This document shows, one piece after another, positions 7,214-16,952 of a stretch of DNA of 64,000 bases (positions are counted from its first letter, which is position 1; every line of letters starts with the position of its first letter). The notes under the pieces were generated by a model that was not told the origin of the DNA, searched no databases, and saw only the letters and a list, made by a program, of their open reading frames with translations. Made by a program: the position numbers and the translations under genes. The DNA is from a virus, in IMG/VR virus record IMGVR_UViG_3300040935_000019, positions 1 through 64,000 of that record; one strand, 5' to 3'.

Positions 7214-9481
7214 TTATCTCTTAAATATTCCATAAACCTTTAATTGATTTGCAGAATCTGTATTTTCTACTTTTATAACTATCGATCTGTCTTGTAGAGA
7301 AGCTGAGCTGGTGTGAATGGGAGTTTCCTCTTCATTAAAGTATATGTTTACATCTGCTTGTCCTATTTCAATTTTTATAAAGTTATAAGAAGAATCATCG
7401 TAATTAACAGAATATGTTGACGATTCAATAGTTATTTCGCCATTTGTAGCGTCTATATCTATTACCAAGCTTGGAGAACTTGCTAGTTCACCAAATTTTG
7501 CTTCAATAATTGATATTGAAACATCTGCAGAATAATCAGAAACTACATATATTTCTGTCAATGATCCTTCGTTTGTAATTATTTTTTCGCCGGGTGATAG
7601 ACGTATATAGTGCTTATCTTTTGTAAGAGTTGTAACTTTTTCATAAAAAGCTTCGTCTATTTCTTCTGTCATTGTGTTCAGATCATTGAAAACTATATAT
7701 TTCTGCCTCAATGACTGATTTGAAAGATTGAAGGAAACTGAAGAACCAGAAAGATTAAATGTCGACAAATCGCTATCCAGGTAGTCGTAAATAAGTGCTA
7801 TTTTTCTTTTTGAAGCTTTTAGCGTCTGCACTACTTTATCTACTATTGATATTGAACTACCAAACAAAGAGGAAAGAGTAATCAAATCATTAAATATAAA
7901 AATACCATTAGTTGCTGGCGGGTTAGATTGATCATATTTTTCCAACCAAACTAAATCGTCCAAGTAAAATATATCTAAACCAAAATCGCTCTCTATTTTG
8001 TTCAAGAATTTAGAAATGTCAATATAATATGTTTCTGTTCCGTCAGAGTAGGGGCCATTGTAAATATTAAAGAAGTTTGTTATTAGCTTAAATTTAACAT
8101 CTTTAAACTTTTTCTTCACATTTAAAAATAGATGGTCAAAAATTTTATTCAAGTTCAGGAGGTTTCTTACAAACACTCCAACATTTTCAATTACTGATGG
8201 AAGGCTATTTATCATAGCCCTCTTTAACATTTGCGCTTGTGATTCGGTTGCGTTTGTACAGGTGCTTAGATCGTTTAAATCTGTACAAAATTTTGCTTCG
8301 TAAGGATCATAAAAGTAAATGCTATACATTCCTTGGTATTTAAGATATTCTAAAAAGTTGGTATTTGTTTGCAATAAACTTATATAGTTATCAGGAATTA
8401 CTGTCAGTTCAAAAAGAAGCGAAACTCTAACCCCACTAGGTAATGCTGTTAACAATGCGTTAATTAGATTTTTTATTTCTGTTTGTTTTTCAACAAACTT
8501 GTGAAGGTATACAGGAAGAATAATTTCTTTTATAGAAACATTTAAATCTATTTGTACTTTCGTGTAGAAATCAGAAACTTCATCTACCACATTATCTAAA
8601 GTTTCTATGCCGTCCAAAAAGTTCTTAAGCTTTAGTCTATTAAATATGACGGGATGCCATAAAAGATTACCGTAGGTTTGATTCTTATTTTCTATGGCTT
8701 GGACTTCTTGTTGCAATTGATTTATGTTGTTGTTTATACTTGAAATTGTCGAAGAGAAAGTTGTGGTGTCAACACATCCGGAACATGTTCCGCTACCGCC
8801 GCCACCACCACCGCCGCCCCCACCGCCACTACCACTATTGTTTTCTAGTGCAGTTACTCTACCCTCTAAGTTTGTTAATCTTGTATCCAGACTAGAGGTT
8901 TGCGATTCTAGGTTAGTGGTTCTTGTACTTAAGTTTGTGATATTTGTTTCCGCATTTGTAACTCTTGTAGAAAGGTTGTTTACACTTGATTGAAGCGTAC
9001 TTACATTGGCGTTGGTAGTGTTTAACGAAGATTCTAAATTTGAAAGTCTTGTATTTATTGTTGTTATAGTGCTTGTTGGCGAGATTGCAGAATCAATATC
9101 TGCTGTTGTAAAAGATATCCCTGACCACAAAAGCTTATTTTGAGAGTTTAGAAAAGAAGAAAACGGCTCCAACTTTAACCAAGTAGAACTATTTCTTAAA
9201 ACGGCTGGGTAGCTATCAACGTTAGAAACAACAGAATAATCTATACTATTGGCATTAATCTTTCCGTTGGAAAGAACATTGTTGTTAAACCAAGTTGTCA
9301 AGAAATCAATAGTTTTTATATTACTAAGACTTAACCAAGAATTCCTGCCCAAAATAAACCTTATTACAGCTCTTATTTGATTTAGGTCGTCTTGCAAGTT
9401 TGTAGTAGTAATAAACGGGTTGCTATCATTAACGATTTCAGATTGAACTATTTCAGTCTGCAAAAGATGTGATACTGGCAT
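7214..9481 (-). CDS. Tail fibre-like protein with trimeric coiled coil and poly-Gly hinge
   Basis: Residues 1-45 carry a module shared with another protein in this operon (16949-17734): QTEI..S...ND...TNL..DLN.IR.VI..I.G, probably the virion-docking end. Residues about 135-215 are a regular heptad coiled coil (TRLSNLESSLNTTNANVSTL; TRLTNLEGRVTALENN), followed by a run of 11 glycines and a CSGC motif near 234-237. After a second short coiled coil, a large 480-residue C-terminal part follows, ending in beta-rich domains (DVSISIIEAKFGEL; VNIYFNEEETPIHTSS). This is the architecture of a trimeric fibre with a flexible hinge. The receptor is unknown. Confidence 0.72.
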   Translation of the reverse strand: MPVSHLLQTEIVQSEIVNDSNPFITTTNLQDDLNQIRAVIRFILGRNSWLSLSNIKTIDFLTTWFNNNVLSNGKINANSIDYSVVSNVDSYPAVLRNSSTWLKLEPFSSFLNSQNKLLWSGISFTTADIDSAISPTSTITTINTRLSNLESSLNTTNANVSTLQSSVNNLSTRVTNAETNITNLSTRTTNLESQTSSLDTRLTNLEGRVTALENNSGSGGGGGGGGGGGSGTCSGCVDTTTFSSTISSINNNINQLQQEVQAIENKNQTYGNLLWHPVIFNRLKLKNFLDGIETLDNVVDEVSDFYTKVQIDLNVSIKEIILPVYLHKFVEKQTEIKNLINALLTALPSGVRVSLLFELTVIPDNYISLLQTNTNFLEYLKYQGMYSIYFYDPYEAKFCTDLNDLSTCTNATESQAQMLKRAMINSLPSVIENVGVFVRNLLNLNKIFDHLFLNVKKKFKDVKFKLITNFFNIYNGPYSDGTETYYIDISKFLNKIESDFGLDIFYLDDLVWLEKYDQSNPPATNGIFIFNDLITLSSLFGSSISIVDKVVQTLKASKRKIALIYDYLDSDLSTFNLSGSSVSFNLSNQSLRQKYIVFNDLNTMTEEIDEAFYEKVTTLTKDKHYIRLSPGEKIITNEGSLTEIYVVSDYSADVSISIIEAKFGELASSPSLVIDIDATNGEITIESSTYSVNYDDSSYNFIKIEIGQADVNIYFNEEETPIHTSSASLQDRSIVIKVENTDSANQLKVYGIFKR

Positions 9482-9539
9482 ATCCTCTTATAATATTAGC
9501 ATAGAAAAGCACCATCTTCTATGAAGAAGAACATCAAAC

Positions 9540-11390
9540 TTACTCAATAAATGCGTAAATATTTACCAACTGTAGCTCTAAAACAATATTGGATATGTTA
9601 AATGTCAAATAAACTATGCCATTTGCGGGGTTATTGTGTGTATAGGAAATCGGAGCACTAAAATTAACATTTTTGTATATATTTCTTCCAAATTCTTGGT
9701 TTGCGCTTAAATCTGTAGAACTATATACCGCTAAAGTATGTTGTGTTGCTCCATAAGTTACAATAATAGAAATATCAATTGGTACAGGAATAAAGTTTCC
9801 TCCATAATCCGTTGCCCTTAGAATAAATTCAGCGCCATATAGCCTGAAAACTTGGTCATTTGTAAGTATTGTTATTGGTATTGAAATTGCCCCGCTGTTT
9901 GAAAACACCATATTTCTAATCGTATAAACCATTGGTTTGCTAATCGTGGCTTGCATGTATAAGTCTTTTAATCTGTCAAATGGGGTTTTTATTTGAGAGT
10001 CCAATGTGATAGATCCGGTAGATGGATTTATCGTTCCAAGAAGAATTCCTTGGGAATCATTAATGTCCGCTTGTATTTTATATGAAGATACCAAATTTAT
10101 TAAATTACTTTGGTTATCGTATGTAGCATTAGCATTATCAGTATGTGAATCGTTTATAATAAAAACATTCTTTGCCGATGATAAATTTCCTTTCCAAGTA
10201 AATCCCCAATGACCGAAAATGGAAACATTATTTACATAGTCAAGATCTCTAAAAACTTTTAGTGGTGGATAAAAAGATATATTACCAAAGTAAACTGGTG
10301 CGTAGCTATAAGGCAAGACAGAAGCTAATATATCAAACTCTCCAGTCTGATAATTGAAGACGATAAGGTCAGAGATAGAATGATACGAAGCTTCATCTAT
10401 CTTTAAAAATTCTCCGGTTCTTTCATCCAAAACAAAAATTTCTTTTGTTGAACTTGTTTCTGGAGACAAATTGTCTACTCCAACGTAGTATTTTTTCGCT
10501 AAGCTACCGGAAGTTCTTTTTATTGCTTTAGAAACAAAAAAGAATCTTACCCTATCGCTTTCAGAAAGACTTGTCTTTAGGTCCCCAAGATTCACTTTTA
10601 TAAGATTTGGTATGTATTCATCGTCTTTGTAAAAAGCGCCGTTTCTATACTTTGGAAAATTTTTAGGTATGTTGTAATATCTTCTTGTATTTGTGCTCGA
10701 AATAACCTCTAAAACAAGTTCTTTATCGGTTATTTTTGTTTTTAAAAACGGGAACTCCAAAAGGATATATCCGTTCTCATCTTCTAGATTGGTTTGTAAA
10801 TTTAACTTAGAAACCCCTGTTTCCTCAATTAGATCTTTAAAAAACTCTCCATTTTTATTTTTGGGCGTAGGAAATATTTTTCCAAACCTTACCCTTCGTA
10901 TTACAAGCCTTCTATTTCCATTAACATTTTCAATAGTAAATTCTGAGTTATAAAGAGGTGTCCCATTTACATAAATCGCTAAAATATCCTCAAAAGAGTA
11001 AGTAGAAGATTTTGACGGCGAAGTGGAAGACGAACGAACATATCTAAAAGTCTTTTTAAACTCTATAGGATTACCTTCTGATCCATTTAAAACACGTAGG
11101 TCATCAAAAAGTATTGAATACCTAATTAAACTGTCGGAAATCTCTGAAATACCCATTTGATCTATAAACTTTAGTTTTTGCCCACTATTTACACCAATTG
11201 TATAAAACGTAATTGAGCCCTCTGTTATTTTTTCTCCAAAAAACAAAGATGACGGGTCTGAAAAAGATAGTAGCCCCGAACCAAAGGTAGAAGAAAACAA
11301 AGTTGTTACATCGTCTGTATTTTCGTTAAAAGATGAAGAAATCTCAGAAAAGCTATATATTTTAGCGGTGTTAGATAAAAATTTCTTCAT
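9540..11390 (-). CDS. Hypothetical baseplate-proximal virion protein (616 aa)
   Basis: The start ATG overlaps the stop of the baseplate J-like gene by 4 bp, so the two are coupled. The product is Ser/Thr/Asn-rich and predicted almost entirely beta structure, with repeated Ig-like or jelly-roll-like strands (ILLEFPFLKTKITDKELVLEVISS; GIVYLTFNISNIVLELQLVNIYAFIE). No cysteine cluster or catalytic motif is present. The location immediately after gpJ suggests a baseplate wedge, fibre-attachment or fibre protein; tail protein gpI normally follows gpJ, but no gpI similarity is visible. Confidence 0.68.
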   Translation of the reverse strand: MKKFLSNTAKIYSFSEISSSFNENTDDVTTLFSSTFGSGLLSFSDPSSLFFGEKITEGSITFYTIGVNSGQKLKFIDQMGISEISDSLIRYSILFDDLRVLNGSEGNPIEFKKTFRYVRSSSTSPSKSSTYSFEDILAIYVNGTPLYNSEFTIENVNGNRRLVIRRVRFGKIFPTPKNKNGEFFKDLIEETGVSKLNLQTNLEDENGYILLEFPFLKTKITDKELVLEVISSTNTRRYYNIPKNFPKYRNGAFYKDDEYIPNLIKVNLGDLKTSLSESDRVRFFFVSKAIKRTSGSLAKKYYVGVDNLSPETSSTKEIFVLDERTGEFLKIDEASYHSISDLIVFNYQTGEFDILASVLPYSYAPVYFGNISFYPPLKVFRDLDYVNNVSIFGHWGFTWKGNLSSAKNVFIINDSHTDNANATYDNQSNLINLVSSYKIQADINDSQGILLGTINPSTGSITLDSQIKTPFDRLKDLYMQATISKPMVYTIRNMVFSNSGAISIPITILTNDQVFRLYGAEFILRATDYGGNFIPVPIDISIIVTYGATQHTLAVYSSTDLSANQEFGRNIYKNVNFSAPISYTHNNPANGIVYLTFNISNIVLELQLVNIYAFIE

Positions 11391-13345
11391 ACTAATACCC
11401 TAATACCTATTGCATATTTTACATTAAAAACATCATCAAATGGATCTATGTAAATCTTTGGAACAGAGTACACCTCTGTTCTTAAGATGTCAATATCTCT
11501 ATATCGTTCATACTGAACATCATTCAAAATAAAATTTTTTATCTTTTCCTCATAACATCTTCCTGAGACTCCCAAATCATCACAAATCTCGTCATCGTTG
11601 GATGATTCTATCGGGATGGTTAAAAACTTTGTGTAATAGTAGTTATAAATTACTTTGTTTACTAACTTAATGTCTTTAAGCTTTATACTCCAGATAAAAT
11701 CGGGACCACTATAGTTTTGCCTCGCTATACTCCTTAAACACATGTCATCACTAATATCTTTACATGTGTTCTTGATACTTTGAACCAAACCTCCCAAACG
11801 CAAATCATCGGCGCTTCCAGAAGTATACAGCTCATCAAAAAGCCCAGCCTTAATCATCTTCACAACTTCCCTTAGCGGGTATTTAGGATAACCTGGAGTT
11901 CTAAACGATCCCCTTATTCCGTTGTCATCATATATTAAAACGAACAAATTTATATCTCCATTTATTAGCTTTTGTATGTAAGAAGAGTAGTCAGTAACTG
12001 AAGAAGACATATTTTGTAATGCCTCATTAATTGTATTTTTATATTTATCAAAAAGTTGTTGTGTTAAAGTTAGTCCTATATAAACATTGTTTACGCTACT
12101 AAATTCCTTAATATCCAAAGCGGCCTCTAAAATTTTTGAAGAAATTTTGAAGACATCTATTCCTTCAGACTGAATTTTTTCCTCGCTTTTTATTTTTCTA
12201 TATACTTCACTTTTTAAATTTTCAGTTAGAGTAATGTCAAACTCTTTACTAGAAATCACATCAAACAACACGTTAAAGTATATTGGTTTTACTCTTAATA
12301 TGTTGATTATTGTTCCAACTGGCTTATAATTTTCCAATACCTGCTCTAATGGAGAAGCTATTGCGTCATTGAGAATTTTTTCCGAATTTATATACACATT
12401 TACAATTCCTGGATACTCAGAGCTAGAAATAGCGTATTCATTTTCCGAAAGGAAAGTTTTCAGTGCAAAATCTAAAGAATCTAATGTTCCTCTTGGTAAT
12501 GAGTTTATATAATTTACGAATCTTGTTCGGTACTCTTCATCTGTTTCTCTGTCTTGGCCACCTGTTATAAAAGCATTTTCCCCAATCGTTAGCATTAAAC
12601 CATCATCACTAAGCTTAGAAGCTCCATCAAAATCGGCAAACATCGTATTGTTTGTATCTATTTGAATAGTTATGTCATTTTTTACCAAAAATTTTCTTCC
12701 AAAGAAGACAACGTTTTCGTTTATTCTTGATGGTAAAAGATTTTTATCCTGCCCATAATCTGAAGATATAATTGGAAGAATTAAAAGTGCTATGGGCTTA
12801 CTAGTTCTAAGAAATACTGTTTTCAAGAAATTTTTATACATTCTTGAAATATTTTGCTCACCATCGACTTCAAAAAACATATCTTCTGTAAATGGCAAAA
12901 ATCTTAAAGGTGGCAAAATATAATAGCTTGATACATCTCCTCTGTCATTCATAACGTCTATAGAGGGTGTATTGGGGTATACTATTAGCGTGTCGTTTTC
13001 TGGATCCCAAAATGGAAAAACAAATCTTGCTCGATCTATAGATTCTACAGAATCAAAAGAAAACCCAACCGTCTTTAGAAATGCGTATCCCATAGATCTT
13101 TTTCCAACTTTTCTTTTTAGTCCAGAAAATCCATAAATCAAATTATCTAAATACTCACCGCTAGCTGTTGCTATAAAGCTGTTCTTTTTTAAATCATCTA
13201 GCTCCGTGTAAGCATTTTCTAATTCTACAGATACCGAATAAAACAAGGACCTTAAAACGCTTCCAGGATTTATCTTTGTAATTTTGTCTTGAACCCTAAG
13301 AAAAATAGTTTCTAATGCTTGCAGTATTTCGAAACGACTTCTCAT
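11387..13345 (-). CDS. Baseplate J-like protein (gpJ / T4 gp6 family)
   Basis: Hallmarks of the baseplate J family are present. The N-terminal helical segment ends in 'NPGSVLRSLFYSVSVELENAYTELDDLKK'. The core is 'AFITGGQDRETDEEYRTRFVNYINSLPRGTLDSLDFALKTF' at about residues 255-300, and the beta-strand part is 'YPGIVNVYIN...YKPVGTIINILRVKPIYFNV'. In contractile tails this protein builds the baseplate wedge periphery and contacts the gp25-like protein, encoded just upstream here. At 652 residues it is longer than the P2 protein and has an added C-terminal domain with a CDDLGVSGRCYEE segment. Family call is secure. Confidence 0.88.
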   Translation of the reverse strand: MRSRFEILQALETIFLRVQDKITKINPGSVLRSLFYSVSVELENAYTELDDLKKNSFIATASGEYLDNLIYGFSGLKRKVGKRSMGYAFLKTVGFSFDSVESIDRARFVFPFWDPENDTLIVYPNTPSIDVMNDRGDVSSYYILPPLRFLPFTEDMFFEVDGEQNISRMYKNFLKTVFLRTSKPIALLILPIISSDYGQDKNLLPSRINENVVFFGRKFLVKNDITIQIDTNNTMFADFDGASKLSDDGLMLTIGENAFITGGQDRETDEEYRTRFVNYINSLPRGTLDSLDFALKTFLSENEYAISSSEYPGIVNVYINSEKILNDAIASPLEQVLENYKPVGTIINILRVKPIYFNVLFDVISSKEFDITLTENLKSEVYRKIKSEEKIQSEGIDVFKISSKILEAALDIKEFSSVNNVYIGLTLTQQLFDKYKNTINEALQNMSSSVTDYSSYIQKLINGDINLFVLIYDDNGIRGSFRTPGYPKYPLREVVKMIKAGLFDELYTSGSADDLRLGGLVQSIKNTCKDISDDMCLRSIARQNYSGPDFIWSIKLKDIKLVNKVIYNYYYTKFLTIPIESSNDDEICDDLGVSGRCYEEKIKNFILNDVQYERYRDIDILRTEVYSVPKIYIDPFDDVFNVKYAIGIRVLV

Positions 13346-13368
13346 ATTCTTTTATTCTATTCAGTTTT

Positions 13369-13860
13369 TCATGTGAAAACTAGATTAAGAAAGATCCTAT
13401 ACTTAAAAAACTTAGGCTTTACATCTATTTCAATGTTTAGATACCTAGTTGCATACTCTTCAACATCCTCTACAACTATGTCATTCACGTACTCTACATC
13501 TTCCAAACTTTCAAGCTTTTTTATTTCTTTTAGAACTTCGTTTGTATCTATTTTTCCCGTTGCACCTATATACCTATTCAAATTCCAACCAAAAAACTCG
13601 TTATGTGGCAATTCACCAACATTAGTTATTAACCAAAAATATACTCTTTGTACAAAGGCCTCCAAGTTGTAAACAAGTCTAATATCCTGCTCGTATTCAT
13701 CAAAGTCTATAGATCCATCCCAATTAAGTCTTATATCGTTTGGAAGTTCTTGTGAGCTTTGATTCTTAAAGTTATAAGAGGAATAATCGCTAAAAATTGA
13801 TTGTACATTTTCTGTTAATACTCTAACGTCTCTTATTTGTAGAGAAGAATACCTAGACAT
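13369..13860 (-). CDS. Baseplate wedge protein, gp25/gpW-like
   Basis: The central segment 'DIRLVYNLEAFVQRVYFWLITNVGELPHNEFFGWNLNRYIGATG' matches the gp25-like family: a DI-x-LV start, the helix with VxQ/VxR, the T-x-x-GE turn and the later FG....L...IG. These proteins sit in the inner baseplate wedge of contractile tails and bind gpJ. The gene is directly upstream of the J-like gene and overlaps the preceding one by 8 bp. This pair is the main evidence that the phage is a myovirus. Confidence 0.78.
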   Translation of the reverse strand: MSRYSSLQIRDVRVLTENVQSIFSDYSSYNFKNQSSQELPNDIRLNWDGSIDFDEYEQDIRLVYNLEAFVQRVYFWLITNVGELPHNEFFGWNLNRYIGATGKIDTNEVLKEIKKLESLEDVEYVNDIVVEDVEEYATRYLNIEIDVKPKFFKYRIFLNLVFT

Positions 13861-14746
13861 CTACAATGTCCTCCCTCTCACCTGAAATAGCTTTTAAGAA
13901 CTTCAAAAGATGGGTAGAGAAATAATTTAGTTCCTTAAATTTAATCAATGCCACATTCTCTATATCAATATATTCTTTTTTTCTAAGTTCGATAGGAAAA
14001 CTTTCAATACCAATCTTCTCCTTACTAATAAGATTATCTACCGGAAACTCTTCTGGTAAATAAAATACTATATTTTTGTCTGTGCTAACAAACATTAGGT
14101 TGTAGTTAAAAAATCTAAGCCCACTTAATTTTATACTTAAAACAAGTTTCGACATTTCCTCAAAGAAAAATTTCTTTTCCTCTGATATTTGCTTATAATT
14201 GGCGTAAACATTAAGAAGATCCTCTGACAATAGCGAAATTTTTTTAAAAAATGACTTTTCAAAAAATGCGAATTCTTTGTTTAAAAAATATTCAAAATGA
14301 TTAAAGAGCTTGTAGTTAAAAACTCTCAATATTCTAAAGAAGAGTAGTGCTTTATTGCTTACTTTTACGTGTCTATCTTCGTCAAATTCTTTTATTTTTT
14401 CATTGTACAGATAGACTCTGCTTTCAACTATTTTTAGCTTCGGTATGTATATTCTTTTCCCAGATATTTTTGCTAAAAGAAAATCGTCAACTATTTCTCC
14501 ATCAATAGCCAATTCTTCTGCAAGCTTAAGAGCCTTTGTACTGTTAGTAAAAACTATAGAGAAGGGAAATGTATAGTGTTTAAACTTGTATAAAAAGCCT
14601 TCAACACTTTCCAAATTCTCCAAATAGCTATTCAAAGTCAGGCTATGTTTAATGCAGAAGTCATAAATAAAACAAAACTTCTCTGCATTTTCAGAAAATG
14701 CAGAATAGTTTCTTAATTTTTTTAACTTTACAACCTCTTCGCACAT
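13853..14746 (-). CDS. Hypothetical protein of the baseplate gene cluster (297 aa)
   Basis: The product is Lys/Phe/Glu-rich and mainly helical with several long aromatic helices (FFRILRVFNYKLFNHFEYFLNKEFAFFEKSFFKK is one region, residues about 140-175). No transmembrane helix or catalytic motif is clear. It overlaps the gp25-like gene by 8 bp and follows the upstream gene by 7 bp, so it is part of the baseplate block. An assembly factor or internal wedge component would fit; no family is recognised. Confidence 0.68.
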   Translation of the reverse strand: MCEEVVKLKKLRNYSAFSENAEKFCFIYDFCIKHSLTLNSYLENLESVEGFLYKFKHYTFPFSIVFTNSTKALKLAEELAIDGEIVDDFLLAKISGKRIYIPKLKIVESRVYLYNEKIKEFDEDRHVKVSNKALLFFRILRVFNYKLFNHFEYFLNKEFAFFEKSFFKKISLLSEDLLNVYANYKQISEEKKFFFEEMSKLVLSIKLSGLRFFNYNLMFVSTDKNIVFYLPEEFPVDNLISKEKIGIESFPIELRKKEYIDIENVALIKFKELNYFSTHLLKFLKAISGEREDIVDV

Positions 14747-14753
14747 AACATAA

Positions 14754-16382
14754 CTAAACTACATATGGTAAGTTATTCTGCATAACAGGCAAAGCAGATG
14801 GGGGGCAGACTGCAGGAGGATTAACTGTTAGTGGGGTTCCTGTACGAATTGGATCTGGAGAAATTCTTACAGTGTAAATTATATCTATAGTATACTTAAG
14901 ACTTGTCCACCTAACCCTATCTCCTCCAATATCTGCAAATACGCCTGGAAATATTTTCATAGATATTACATCTGTACCCGCAGAAGAAAAACTTCTAAAG
15001 CTGCTAGCTATATCCCCAGTTATTATTCTTCTTTCTACACCCACTACGTCTTGAAGATTATCCTGTATATACACAAAATTACAATTTTGGTCAACGCTCC
15101 AAAGCCTTCCATCAACAAAATTGTAGTTTCCATTTATTATGCCAAGCGATGTGAGGGGAGATAACGAAGTTCCATAGCGAACAATCGTTCTCCATATTCC
15201 CGCCTGTATCCATCCGCGAGGATCATTTATAGAGGCGTAGCTTCTATACAGTGCTGGAATTAAATGATAAGTCCTAGCCCAATAAGTCCCACTTTGAATT
15301 GGGTAGTCAAATCTTTCATCTGGATAAATTCTTCTATATCTATTATCTGAAGTTTTAGGTGTACGCTCGATCGGATAATACTGAACTGCATTGATTTCTA
15401 CATTTACATACATATTGGAGCCATATATACCAGGGAAATTATTTATACCAACGGCTTGATTAAGAAGTTGAGCCGCTTCTTGTATCAACGTTGAATTGTT
15501 AGTTGTGGGGTCTATATACCTTTGATAGGTAGAGGTTTCTACAATTTTATCATGCGCTAATGGCCATAAAATAAAAGTTGGATTAGATGGATATGTTCCT
15601 CCGTATTCCCAATTAAATAAAAGATGAAGATTTGATCCGTACTTTACATCGTATGAGTTTTGAATATAGGTTTGCGAGTTAGTTCCAATATCCGGATCAT
15701 ATCTTCCAAATCCAGGTTCACCTTCAACGCCGTTCTGATAATAGCTAACAGTAGCTGATGGGGGAAGACCTCCAATTCTATATTTAGGATGAACAGGAGG
15801 GTTAATCTTGAGATAAGGTAATAATCTGGTGGCATTAGTTGTTGAAATAGAAATAGGAGATATTATTTCGTATACACTGTGCACTAACTTATCTGTGTCC
15901 CAATTTGTCGCTCCGTTCAAATCTGAAAAAACATAGTAGTAAAAATCTGCATTTATAGGATACATTACAGGGGCGTGATCCCCGCCTATAAATTGATAAT
16001 TAGCCTCAATAAGTGAATACACCGCTACTGCTCTAACATAAAGAGTATACTCTTTAGACTTCAATGAAACACTAGTGGTAGACAAAGAATACCCACAGTT
16101 TCCATCTGCCGAAGCCTTTCTTATTAACAAAGTATCAGATGCACTGTCATAGTCTACATAACTTTTTTCTGGTAAAATTACTCCACTATTAGGGCAAAAA
16201 CTATCGGAAGAAGTTGGAACATTTGGTTTTAGCTCAATACAATTTGCGCTAGCAGGAATACTAGATCTTCCAGAAAACCCTGATGGGTTGTCTACTGGAG
16301 AAGTTGTGCTATCATCAATACATATCAACGATCTTCCTGATACCGATAAGAAATAAAATTTTCTTTGCACTTTTACGCCCAT
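14754..16382 (-). CDS. Hypothetical virion surface protein (542 aa)
   Basis: The product is rich in Ser, Thr, Tyr, Pro and Asn, with few Lys/Glu, in contrast to its helical neighbours. About eight cysteines are spread through it (LICIDD, ANCIEL, SFCPNS, NCGYS, NCNFVY, PAVCPP), unusual for an intracellular protein and compatible with a disulfide-stabilised extracellular structure. Repeated aromatic-Gly segments (YDPDIGTNSQTYIQNSYDVKYGS) suggest beta architecture. A tail spike or peripheral baseplate component is plausible. No recognisable depolymerase motif. Confidence 0.66.
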   Translation of the reverse strand: MGVKVQRKFYFLSVSGRSLICIDDSTTSPVDNPSGFSGRSSIPASANCIELKPNVPTSSDSFCPNSGVILPEKSYVDYDSASDTLLIRKASADGNCGYSLSTTSVSLKSKEYTLYVRAVAVYSLIEANYQFIGGDHAPVMYPINADFYYYVFSDLNGATNWDTDKLVHSVYEIISPISISTTNATRLLPYLKINPPVHPKYRIGGLPPSATVSYYQNGVEGEPGFGRYDPDIGTNSQTYIQNSYDVKYGSNLHLLFNWEYGGTYPSNPTFILWPLAHDKIVETSTYQRYIDPTTNNSTLIQEAAQLLNQAVGINNFPGIYGSNMYVNVEINAVQYYPIERTPKTSDNRYRRIYPDERFDYPIQSGTYWARTYHLIPALYRSYASINDPRGWIQAGIWRTIVRYGTSLSPLTSLGIINGNYNFVDGRLWSVDQNCNFVYIQDNLQDVVGVERRIITGDIASSFRSFSSAGTDVISMKIFPGVFADIGGDRVRWTSLKYTIDIIYTVRISPDPIRTGTPLTVNPPAVCPPSALPVMQNNLPYVV

Positions 16383-16385
16383 ACC

Positions 16386-16952
16386 TTACATTACCTCCAT
16401 TTCTATTATAAGGGTTTCGAGAAGTTGTATAAACTTTCTTGCCATTTCTATCTTTTCTATGTTTATACTGTTAGTTAGTTCATATCCAAGATTTTCTGCT
16501 AGACTTTTTATTTCGTTGCTTATTTCTTCTATTGCATTTATTGCTCCTTTTTCCTTATAAAGATTTTTAAACCTTCTTACACTTTCCAAAAACAGAGAAT
16601 CATCTAGCGCATAAAACTCAATAATTAGCTTTTCGTTTTCTGACACGAAAACACCAACTCCATTTTCATGCAAAAGAAAAACTTCTTGTGGGTAGTTAGA
16701 AATCTCTAGTGAAAATCTTTCTTCCCCACTCTGACTTATAACTCTGACAATCAGTAAAGCATTAACAGGCGGTACATATAAATCCAGAAGATCCAACACG
16801 TTAATAGAAAAAATTTTTTCAGAATCTACACTTCTCTCAAGTTTAACAACTTTAAAATTTTTAATAAGATTTTTAAAGCCTTCCAAATCGTCTCTTACAT
16901 CTAGATAAAAATATTGGCCAAAGGGTAAAAATTTTTCAAACACCTCTATCAT
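16386..16952 (-). CDS. Hypothetical tail-operon protein (188 aa)
   Basis: The N-terminal 110 residues alternate strands and turns (FGQYFYLDVRDDLEGFKNLIKNFKVVKLERSV; LLIVRVISQSGEERFSLEISNYP), and the last 70 residues are amphipathic helix (ESVRRFKNLYKEKGAINAIEEISNEIKSLAENL). The start codon overlaps the fibre-like gene's stop by 4 bp (ATGA). A chaperone or adaptor for the upstream fibre is possible from this coupling. No family is recognised. Confidence 0.68.
   Translation of the reverse strand: MIEVFEKFLPFGQYFYLDVRDDLEGFKNLIKNFKVVKLERSVDSEKIFSINVLDLLDLYVPPVNALLIVRVISQSGEERFSLEISNYPQEVFLLHENGVGVFVSENEKLIIEFYALDDSLFLESVRRFKNLYKEKGAINAIEEISNEIKSLAENLGYELTNSINIEKIEMARKFIQLLETLIIEMEVM

Noticed and set aside
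8724-8993. Rightward proline-rich open frame opposite the fibre gene
   Set aside because: It is the antisense of the glycine run and coiled coil; no ribosome site or promoter.
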